Assembly (NCBI RefSeq): GCF_004379255.2
Contig: NC_056049.1
Span: 496,001 to 560,000, forward strand
Source: Salvia splendens
Taxonomy: Eukaryota > Streptophyta > Magnoliopsida > Lamiales > Lamiaceae
Reading direction: 5' to 3'
Length of the DNA stretch: 64,000 nucleotides
Numbering within the stretch: position 1 is the stretch's first letter; each line of letters starts with the position of its first letter. Both the position numbers and the translations under genes were made by a program. The notes beneath the pieces were generated by a model. The model was not told where the DNA came from. It saw only the letters and a list, made by a program, of their open reading frames with translations, and ran no database searches. Below are positions 27,005 to 35,700 of this stretch, piece after piece.

Positions 27005-27199
27005 ATGGCGATGCCTTCGTTAGACATCTTGAAGAGGTGTTTTTCCGAGAAACCGGAGAGGAGTGCTTATGTATGTGAAGGAGATGTGTGTTATCTAAAA
27101 ACAAGGGCATCACAACCACAGCCTTCGGCTTCGAAGAAGAGTGATCAAAAGCTAAGTGTTCGGATTCCGTTTTATAGGGTTTCGACAAGAAAGGATTGA
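27005..27199 (+). CDS. Unrecognised 64-residue protein
   Basis: A single-exon frame opens at ATG 27005; a second ATG follows two codons later. It ends in TGA at 27197-27199. The product is basic and soluble, with three cysteines (RCFSEKPE, YVCEGDVCYL), a Ser/Lys/Gln-rich middle and an ending of VRIPFYRVSTRKD. There is no signal peptide or membrane segment. A TATA-like box about 120 bases upstream and a 3' stretch of normal plant UTR character support a real gene. I do not recognise the family. Short plant proteins of this kind are often stress- or wound-responsive, but nothing here shows that. The frame could also be spurious. Confidence 0.5.
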   Translation: MAMPSLDILKRCFSEKPERSAYVCEGDVCYLKTRASQPQPSASKKSDQKLSVRIPFYRVSTRKD

Positions 27200-27517
27200 G
27201 ATGATATATAAGGGTTTGATATGCTTTGATTTATCATAAAACTATCATCCATGTTTATATATACATACAGTTATTGATGAATGAAATGCCCTTTGATCTA
27301 GATTTCTAGTGTATATGAATTGATTTTGAAAGAATGTGCTGCTGTTTCTTGATTATTCATGTGGTCAAGATTGAAAATTCTATTTTAGACCTTGGTTTGT
27401 TGATATGTTTATGTTTCTTTCTGTTTTTTGGGGATTTTAGAGTAAGTTTGAGATGAATATGAGACGACAAAAGTGTTTGATTTGGGTTTACAAAATACTG
27501 CTAAAAGCATCTTAATT

Positions 27518-27639
27518 TAATATTACTCCGTATTCAATCAATTGCAAAAATAAATAAATAAACTATTTATGCAACTTAATATTACTCCGTATTCAGTCAA
27601 TTGCAAAAATAAATAAATAAACTATTTATGCAACTTAAA
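27518..27639. repeat. Two tandem 60-bp units
   Basis: A unit with TTAATATTACTCCGTATTCA and AAATAAATAAATAAACTATT occurs twice in direct succession with almost no differences. It lies just downstream of the tRNA-like gene on its own strand. Confidence 0.85.
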
Positions 27640-27659
27640 AAATGACAACAAAAAATACT

Positions 27660-27731
27660 GCGATGAGCGTGGATCGAACACGCGACCATTAGATTAAAAA
27701 TCTATTGCTCCGCCAGCTGAGCTATCATCGC
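27660..27731 (-). tRNA. tRNA-Lys(UUU)-like gene
   Basis: The 72-base sequence folds as a tRNA on the minus strand. The 7-bp acceptor stem is perfect (GCGATGA with TCATCGC), with discriminator A. The D arm reads GCTCAGCTGGCGGAGC. The anticodon loop is TTTTTAA with anticodon TTT, but one anticodon-stem pair is A-A. The T arm reads GCGTG TTCGATC CACGC. A T6 run, a possible pol III stop, lies within about ten bases downstream. The acceptor stem differs from the usual plant cytosolic tRNA-Lys (GCCCGTC), so function is uncertain. Confidence 0.7.
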
Positions 27732-28243
27732 TACATTCACGTTGCTTGTACGTTATTTATTCAGTATGAAACGTAGTTAACTAAACATAAATAGTAAAAG
27801 TTTAAGTATTACTGTAAATTTTTGCCACATTTTGTGTAAATAGACTATTTTAATCTAATACTAATATGCAATTAAAATAATTGTATAAATCTACATTCAT
27901 ACGAAAAGCAAAGGCTCTCACGATCACAAGATTAAATTACACGGTTTTGCATGATATACAATGTAAATCGTCAATCAGCGGGATTATATGGACCTTTGAT
28001 TTTCACATGTACAATTGAACACGGACCTTAACACCAACAACTTTTCGGAAAAGATAAGCAATCAAGCCTAGTATCTATGCTCAACGCGACCACATCATAT
28101 TTTTTGGATGAATCAATGACTACTAAAACTCATTAGGATCAAAGATTGGAAAATTCTGTGTGAAGTCATATTCACGCAAAAATCAAAGATTTATGTGATT
28201 GTGTTAATTAAACAATTTCATATGAATCAAGTATCTGTGTGTC

Positions 28244-28312
28244 GACAACCTAGCAATAAAGTGGTTAATGCATGGGACCTTGGAGTCTCAAGTTCGAGTA
28301 AATTGTACATTT
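28244..28312 (+). repeat. tRNA-like (SINE-head-like) remnant
   Basis: TAGCAATAAAGTGGTTAATGC resembles a pol III A box. After a spacer it is followed by GTCTCAAGTTCGAGT, which resembles a B box. This layout is common in tRNA-derived SINE heads. The duplicate copy near 30875 has only the A-box half, because other sequence follows. Confidence 0.45.
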
Positions 28313-28486
28313 TTCAAATTTAAAAGGTGTTTGGCTAATCTTAAAAGCTTCTTAAAACAACTTATACCCATAGCTTATACACTCTTGAGAAGTATTTCCA
28401 AATGATGAAAGTACGAAGTTAATCAAGACTTTCGACCTTAATCCGCAAACCCGGTCGAACAGGATCAATCGGATTCCGCCAAAAGC

Positions 28487-28638
28487 GGGTTCGGTACACA
28501 TGTGGTAAAACAAAAAAATAAATAAATTTATGACTTACTCAATGCAAAAGGCTTATCGGAGACGAAAAGAGGGTTCGATACACATGTGGTAAAACAAAAA
28601 AAAAAATTAAATTTATGACTTACTCATTGCAAAAGGCT
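28487..28638. repeat. Two tandem units of about 70-80 bp
   Basis: A unit running from GGGTTCGGTACACATGTGG to GCAAAAGGCTTA appears twice in a row (28487-28553 and about 28570-28638), separated by a short GA-rich spacer. Confidence 0.8.
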
Positions 28639-28640
28639 TA

Positions 28641-30110
28641 GAGCATCCACAATGGCGCCTAGCCGAGCCCCGGCGCTAGGCGGTGCGCTCGGCGAATTTC
28701 TGAAAAAAAAATCGCCTAGCGCTAGGCGATATACGTGCGCTCGGCGCCATTGCAGGGTCCGGATCGACGAGCGCATCGCCCAGCGGATTTTTTTTTAATT
28801 TTCAAAACACTATATATACGCGCTTTGCACGTCATTTTCATTCGCACCACTTGTTTTAACGAGTTTTCTCTCTATCTTAATTTCTGTACAAGAGCAACAA
28901 CGCGAAATGGAGAACAACAATGAAGGTACTCCGGTGACGAGCGGGTCTCAAACTCCCCCGGTACCCATGGGAGGTGGATGGGGTCCGATGCCAGGGTACT
29001 ACAACATGTACCCGTGGCAGGGGATGATGCCCGGGATGGCAGCCGGGGGGAATATGCCCGGGATGGCAGCTGGGGGGAGTATGCTGGCGTGGCAGGGGGT
29101 ACCGGGGATGCAACCCGGTATGCAGATGATGCCGGGGGGAGGGGGGACGGTGATGCAGCCCCCGACAAGAGGGGTACCGGCGACGCAGGGGACGCCGGGG
29201 GAGGAAAACGTCTATCGCCAGTTTTGATTTTTCGACTGCTTCTTCGCACACATCAACCTCAACGGAGGCGCAGTTCACGCAATTTGAGACTTTTTCCTTA
29301 GATGAGTTGGGGTTTGATATTCTCGGATTTCCGGATACTCCCGTTCAAACGGGGGGGGGGGGGCAGTGTGGGGTTGTGCCGCCTCAAAGAAGAAGGGCAA
29401 GGGAAAGAGGGTAGGCGAGTCGTCGCAGCCGGGTGAGGACGACTGCTCTATACGGAGGAGGTGGACAAATGCGGGAGAACGTCGCGCTGTCCAAGGCGTG
29501 GGTGAGTGTTTGCGATGATCCCCTCACTTCGAACAATCAGAGGATCGTCAACTTGTGGGCTAAAATAGCAGCAATCTACAGGAACATTTTGCCCGGAGCG
29601 GAGGCCACACACCGGGGAGGATTGCCGGAAGGCGTGGGACCGAATCAGGGCTGCGGTCTCCCGATTTTCGGGCTTGTACACCAACGCCCTCCGCATGCAG
29701 AGCAGTGGCCAAACGGAGGATGACTGCAGGAGGATAGCGGAGAAAGCCTTCCCCCAGCCCGGGTTGTATAAGGATTTCACCTACTGGAACTGCTTTGTGG
29801 TGCTGAACGAATCCGAGAAGTTTCGAGCAGGTGTCGACGCTGGCTGGCCGAAGAAGCAACGACTGAACTACACCGGTGATTTCAGCGGCAGCAGCGGTGG
29901 TTCCCACGAGGAACAGTCGGCATCCCCCCTTGGTCAGTCCACAGAGGATCTCAAATTCTTCGCGCGTCAACAAACGCGCGCTCGGTCAAGACGTTAGCCG
30001 AATGGCGGGCGACGACGGACCCCGAGGAGAAGCGTGAGCATGCGTGACGATTTGAGTGGAGGCGGCAGCAACGGTGGCGACGAGGAGTGAATTTTTTTAA
30101 TTAATGTATT
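28641..30110 (+). mobile_element. PIF/Harbinger-type element, right end missing
   Basis: The left end GAGCATCCACAATGG follows TTA (28638-28640), the typical target and terminus of plant PIF/Harbinger elements. Subterminal repeats of GCCTAGC/GCTAGGC and GCTCGGCG type fill 28655-28770. It encodes only the Myb/SANT-like companion protein (broken). No DDE transposase is present, and no matching right terminus is found before duplication copy B begins near 30178. It is a truncated, non-autonomous copy. Confidence 0.75.
28907..30087 (+). pseudogene. Harbinger ORF1 (Myb/SANT-like DNA-binding protein), broken
   Basis: Coding sequence starts at ATG 28907 with a Met/Gly/Pro-rich N terminus in which a PGMAAGG unit repeats, and that frame stops at 29225. 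Coding then moves to other frames: a stretch around 29230-29410 with an acidic FSLDELGFDILGF motif and a Gly run from a G11 tract; a helix-rich stretch about 29460-29650 (KAWVSVCDDP, NLWAKIAAIYR); and a third (about 29665-29995) with YWNCFVVLNESEKF. At least three frameshifts or stops separate them. The order and motifs fit the SANT/Myb-like accessory protein that helps Harbinger transposase. Related ORFs are often annotated as glutathione S-transferase T3-like. Confidence 0.7.
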
Positions 30111-30280
30111 TTTTGATTTTATTGTTTTTTTTTAATTAATATATTTTTTAAATTTTAATATTATTATTAAATTTTCCTGTATATGCAGTTATTGATTTAT
30201 GAAAGCGTACAAGAACTGGTTTCGTGTTTCTTTCTAATTTTTTGTGGATTTGGATTAAATTTGAGATGAGTTAAAATATT

Positions 30281-30352
30281 GCGATGAGCGTGGATCGAAC
30301 ACGCGACCATTAGATTAAGAATCTATTGCTCCTCCAGCTGAGCTATCATCGC
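30281..30352 (-). tRNA. tRNA-Lys(CUU)-like gene
   Basis: This 72-base duplicate of the tRNA-like gene at 27660-27731 differs at only two positions in the tRNA body: one in the D loop and one in the anticodon (TTC TTAA loop, anticodon CTT). The acceptor stem (GCGATGA with TCATCGC) and the T arm are unchanged. The flanks have drifted much more. A T4 run follows on the minus strand. Confidence 0.7.
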
Positions 30353-30911
30353 TATATACCATTTGCTTGAACGTGTTATATATTACCAAAAATATATAAC
30401 CGAAAAGTGTAGAGAAACTTTAAGTACTTGTATTATAAATTTTAGCCACATTTTGTCTATATCGACTCTTTTAACCTAATAATTTGCATCAAAATAGTTT
30501 ATAAAATTTACATTCATGAGAAAAGCAATGGCTCTCAAGATCACATGATTAAATTATGCAATCGTGCGTGATATACAATATAAATCATCCAAAACAATTC
30601 AATCTGATGGACCTTTGGATTTCACATGTACAATTGAACACACGAGCCTTGACACCAACAACTTTTCAGAAAAGATAAGCAATCAAACTCAACATCTATG
30701 CTCAACGGCGAGTACGCCATTTTTTGGATGAATCGATGACTAGTAAAACTTATAATTACGGTCGATGATTGGAAAATTCTTGTGAAGTCATATTCATGCA
30801 AAAACCAAAGGTTCATGTGATCGTGTTAACTAAACAATTTCATATGAACCGAGAATATGTATGTTGACGACCTAGCAATAAAGTGGTTAATGCATTTGAG
30901 TTAATGATAAG

Positions 30912-31272
30912 AGTTCTACACCATCCGCCGAGGCACAGCCACGACCTTTGGGCGATACATTGTCAGATGCTCATTCAACTGAAGATGTTCGAGACCTCAG
31001 CCAAGGCGACTCGCGACCTCCTCGCATAAGAAGGCCACCAATCCGTTTCCAAGACTATGTTGGTCGTTAGTGAGTTGTAGTTATTTCAGTTATTTTATCT
31101 AATGTAATAGATTAAGGCGTCGAGCGTATTATAAGATCTATCTCGAGTTTTCTTTGCGGTTCTTTCCCGGGAGATAGGAGGTCGAACCGCCCTAGGGTCT
31201 CGAGTCTGCTATTGTCGTCGATCTTGCTGCCAACCAAACTTCCGATACGATCAACATCGTATTCAGTTAACT
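30912..31272 (+). mobile_element. Gypsy LTR-retrotransposon fragment
   Basis: The block interrupts duplication copy B. Its first part reads as the Arg/Pro-rich C-terminal end of a Gypsy polyprotein (RRPPIRFQDYVGR then stop near 31069). The rest resembles the LTR of the complete Gypsy element at 51108: both share a GTCGAGCGT..TTATAAG stretch, TTTCTTTG, GGTTCTTTCCCG, and AGGTCGAACC with a CCCTAGGGT end. ATGATAAG occurs on both sides (30904-30911 and 31273-31280), which may be a target duplication or chance. Confidence 0.65.
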
Positions 31273-31404
31273 ATGATAAGTTTTTCGAATTCAAAAGGTG
31301 TTTGGCTAATCTTTTAAGCTCCTTGAAACAATTTATACGAGCTTATAAATTCTTGAGAAGTATTTGCAAATTTATGACCTATCCAATGCAAAAGGCTTAC
31401 CATT

Positions 31405-31638
31405 GATGTATTTTAAGCTCAATACGTTTCATATCCCGTGTATGATATGTTTCCTAGTGTGATCATAATTAAGTCTCTTATATTGCTTATATATAGAAAA
31501 AGCTTATAAATTTGAAGAATAAGTAACTAGAGTAGGATAAATTTCACAAAACAAAAATAAATATGGCATGATTTGTAGTGAAAAAGAGAGCAACCCATGA
31601 ATTCTTCCTATAATTGAATCTATCTAAACAAGTTTGAT
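31405..31638. other. Intergenic, AT-rich
   Basis: No feature is visible. Confidence 0.35.
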
Positions 31639-31761
31639 TCAACTTTCCTCTTCATTTGAATTATCTTCTTTCTCTTTGGATTGAAGATCCTTGAGAACGA
31701 TTCCCGGCACCACAAAATTTGCAACCCAATACGCAACTAGGCACACACCACTGCCCATCAT
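31639..31761 (-). CDS. Possible 40-residue membrane protein or last exon of a small gene
   Basis: The minus-strand frame opens at ATG 31761 (a second ATG follows) and stops at TGA 31639-31641. It encodes one hydrophobic segment (VCLVAYWVANFVVPGIVL) followed by an acidic/lysine-rich tail ending NSNEEES. This is typical of small single-pass organelle membrane proteins. Just upstream on the same strand, 31787-32020 encodes a Pro/Ser/Thr-rich stretch that could be a transit peptide. It ends at a good donor (CAG/GTAATC), but only about 36 bases lie before any acceptor, too short for a normal intron. A stop codon directly precedes the ATG in frame. It may be an intact small gene, or a gene with a damaged intron. 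The family was not identified. Confidence 0.4.
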   Translation of the reverse strand: MMGSGVCLVAYWVANFVVPGIVLKDLQSKEKEDNSNEEES

Positions 31762-32338
31762 TTACTATTCATTAGTGAAAGATTACCTGGTAAGAAAAAG
31801 AGGATGGAGAGTTGGAGTGGGAGAAGACGAACCCTGTCTGAAGAAGAACCGAGAGCTTCCCAGCCGGCGGAGCGGTGGCTGCGAGGATAATAGAAGGCAG
31901 CGCCGCCGTGGTTGTGAGGTGCAGCGTGCGAGGTTTGTTGGGGGGCCGGATTGTGTGTTTGTTTGTGTGCGGACGGAGTGGCACTGGTGGTGGTGGATAT
32001 GGATGGTTGATGGAAATCATCCCTCAATATCCTGAAAAATTAATGATTGTGCTTGGATAATGTCATGAAATTGTATACAAGGCTCGCAGACGCCTTTTTA
32101 AAAATAATAATAAAATAAAAGGTTATTCCAATTATATTGTTGTATATTTCAGACTAAATTTGCAATTCTCCCAATTGCAAAAGTACAAAAATATTTCTTT
32201 GATAAAATAATACTAAAAAGGTAATTTTTTTTTATAAAATACTCCAATATTACATCAAATATTAGACATGTTTACAGAATAAAAATCTCATCATAATTTA
32301 GAGATTAAATTTGTAGCTCTCTCCAATATTAATAAATA

Positions 32339-32469
32339 CTCTTTCTATTCTTTAGAAATAGATCACTTTGCATTTTGAGATGTCCATTGAAATTAAACTA
32401 ATTTTATTTAAAAAAATAGTTTTCTCTCTAATGAGGTAAATCTCATTCTCTAATGATCTAACGAGGGAG
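32339..32469. mobile_element. Stowaway-like MITE, decayed
   Basis: The element starts after TA with CTTTCTATTCTTTAG and ends with ACGAGGGAG before TA (32470-32471). The inner stretch contains AATGAGGTAAATCTCATT, a partial palindrome shared with other local MITEs. Confidence 0.5.
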
Positions 32470-32770
32470 TACTGAATAATGCTTTGTCTACCGTCGTCTA
32501 AGAACCATAAATCTGTTTTACATAATAACTAAACAATTGGATATAAATACCACGACTCATTTTGGATCAATGTTATAACCAAACATCATTGAATTCGTAT
32601 TTTTTGTTTTATTTCAACATCATGATTTTCAGTATAAACAAATAGAGACTGACGATGATGATTAAAGAATTATAGAAGAATTTTAAGATTCCCAAAACTT
32701 GCCTTTGCTCAAACGACTGATAATTACAGAGCACCCCATGAAAACTGGAAATTCAAAATTGTAATGTTTC

Positions 32771-35700
32771 TTAAGGCAATATATCTTCAAAGAAAAGCTT
32801 AAAATCTCCATTTGAAGTATCAAATGCCAACAACTTCTTAACAGCCTCTTGCACAAATTTCAACACTTCAATATGGCTTGACAACTAAGGCGGAGCACAA
32901 TGAAAAATGCGCGTAAACTACACCTGATACTGCTGATCCTGCGCGGATATGCTCTCACTAACAAGTCTGTCAGCATTCTTGTTATTCTGCATGGAAACAA
33001 GTAGGTGTGCTGCTCTCTCTACGACTTTCTCAGAAACACCTAAAGTGGTTTACATTAAAAGGCTTAAATCAGACGAAAATAGACTCGTTCAACAACTGCT
33101 GAATAGAAATACACGCCATGATCCTGAATTATACAACATTCCAGACAGGATGAAATCTTGGGATTTTGCTATGAATTGAGATGTACCAGCTAGTAATGCA
33201 CAGTGCAGCCCTGCAAAACAAATCATGGCAATTATTTTTAGAAAGGAATCGTGAATCTGTCTTAATTGTGATGGTAGGTCACTCACCATAGCTAAGAAGT
33301 GCACGCCCGGGAACCAACCTGACAGACAAAAAACAAGAATGTCAACGAAGACAGTCTCTCCATAACCTTTTAAGCAAATATAAATACCAAAAAGTTATAA
33401 GGAAAATTAAGCATAACTTATATTATTGGTTCAACAACTGTGAAGCAAGTTTGCGTTTCTAAGAATGAGCTTTATTTCCAAACTTGAGTAGAAACAGCAT
33501 ATCTACCTGTATAGAAATACAATGTCTTCGGCGTCTGTGCATTTTTCATCTGGGCTCAGCACACTCATAGTGAAATGCTTGATCTTGCTTGACTGAAGAA
33601 ATTACACGATGTTTGTGTGATACCAGTACCACATCTAGAAAGTAGAAGCTCAAATTTGAAAATGCGAAACATGATTACAAAATATGTTACCTCCACTAAA
33701 TAACCATCTTCAAATATCTCACTCAAGTGAGTCGAGAGCAAAACCTGCAAAAACTTGGAGAATCTTGATATGTCAGATAAGAAGTTGTTTTAATAGTAGT
33801 AGTAGTATAATATATTAGCCTCATTATAAAAATCCTTATGTGAATGTCCGAAAGTATTAGTTGAGTTTAATGGGATAGAACTCCATCAATTTGCACAATA
33901 AGGGCAAGGCCTCTACGTTTTCAAGAGAAAAGGAATACAGGATGCGCAAACAACAGAATGGAAGCAATTAAAATTTCAGATGAAGTATTAAGCAGTTTCC
34001 TGTAATCCAAGAAAATAAAGGGAGTCGATACCAAACCTTTGGGGGATTATCATACGAGGCAAAATAATTTATGGTCCCACCGAGGAGACCAATGCCATCT
34101 GGAATTGACATAAAGGATGTTAGATAATGTCAGCAGCAACCGTAAACGATTATAGTGTCCTGCATTATTGCAGTAGCTAACCTGCAGAAAGAGTTCCTTT
34201 TCCGAATTCATCAACCAGACACAAAGACCGAGAACTGGCATGCCTGAAGGATATAGTCATTTTAGGAATTTTATATACATGAATTACTTCGTACTTGTTC
34301 AAAACTACATCATTAATGGAATAATCCTTACAAAAACAAGGAAAAAGAAGTGATGTTTAAGATCTCAATGAATATAATTCTTATCAATTTAAGCTTAATA
34401 TACCTCAACATCATGCCTATTTGTTGGAGATCAATCATAAATGTAGATTGCTCGGCAGTCATATACTTGCTTCCCATTGCACAGAATATCCTGTTTTAAA
34501 GGATGATGGTATTAAATCTTCTCCAATAAAATAGAATAAACAAGTGTCACCAGAGAAGGATGATTAATTAAGAAGATTGGAAAACAACAGACGCAACCTA
34601 TCAGTCACACCCACTGTTGCTGCATCTGCTGGTACAAAACTCCCAATATGGGAAAGGAAAACAATCAAGGCAACCTGAGATGGAGAAGTGGACTTAATAT
34701 AAAATATACCCATCCAATCTTTTGACAATGTATACAAAAATATGAACTTAAAAAAAAACTATAGCAATCTTGATCTGTTGTAATGGTCATACTATGCAAC
34801 ACTACACTTGTATATACACATTTCATGACATGAGATCAGTTTGTTTATGACTCAAGACTTTGTTGAATCTATTGCATGACCCTGATGTCTGTCGCAGGTT
34901 ATATTTGAATGTGGATTCATGTCACTCCCCTCACAGAAAAAAACAGCATCTATACAGAGAACATCTCACATGCTGAGGATCTTAAAAGATGTGATCAACC
35001 ATTACGTCCGTAAGTGTTGTGTGTAATATGTTGGTGACTATTTGCAGCCTTGATGGTGACTTTATTGAGCGCCAAAACAGACTGGACTATATTTATTGGA
35101 AAAAGTCTAAAGGGAAAAGTTAAGAAGTTTTTTGTTAACCTGTTTTATGTAGACACTTTTTCCAGAATAATTTGGCCCAGTAATGATACTGATTCTTCCT
35201 GAACATCCATGATATCTCTTTAATAGCCAATATTAGTGACGAAACCAAAAGCTGATCAATTAAGCAGGACAAGTTTCTCGAAAGCACCTTCATCCATAAT
35301 TATTGTATCATTGGGAATAAATGTATCAACAGTCATTTCCTGCAAAACATGCCTGATAGCCAGAAGAAGATAGATTTATAAAACATTCACAATGTAAAAC
35401 AAAGTGCAACTCATAAGGCATTACTGCTCAAACCTTCCATTTCTTATGTCAATCATGCTTTCTGAAGTTAAAATGGGCCCTTGCATAGTTGTTCTGACGA
35501 GCAACTAATGCTAATGACAAAGTGCTAGAACAATCACATAGAGGTCAGAATAAGGGGAAAATAGGAGGAGAAACAAGGGAAGCACATGAAGAAAATCCCC
35601 AAAATTGAATGTGCCATTAAACTTTAAGTAAACTAACCAATCCAGCTCAGCTACAAAATTAACAGCTTTGAGTAGTGGAACATAGAATTCAATAATATGT

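Larger units (their letters stand above)
27255..28638. repeat. Segmental duplication, copy A
   Basis: This block aligns collinearly with 30178-31404. Shared landmarks are CAGTTATTGAT near the start, the tRNA-Lys-like gene, GCCACATTTTGT, TCACATGTACAATTGAACAC, ACCAACAACTTTTC, AAGATAAGCAATCAA, CCTAGCAATAAAGTGG, AGGTGTTTGGCTAATCTT and finally GCAAAAGGCTTA. Divergence looks like roughly 15-20 percent by eye, so the duplication is old. Confidence 0.85.
30178..31404. repeat. Segmental duplication, copy B (interrupted)
   Basis: This block is collinear with 27255-28638, with an extra block at about 30912-31272. After the interruption the similarity resumes at AAAGGTGTTTGGCTAATCTT and continues to GCAAAAGGCTTA, the same TTA at which the Harbinger element sits in copy A. 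Confidence 0.83.

Noticed and set aside
28872..29278. Pro/Ser-rich minus-strand frames over the Harbinger ORF1
   Set aside because: They are shadows of the Gly/Met-rich N terminus on the plus strand.
32918..32920. An apparent stop codon ending MSH5 early
   Set aside because: It lies just past a splice donor. Splicing to an acceptor before 32845 restores the conserved C terminus ([14 protein letters not shown]), so the stop is intronic.
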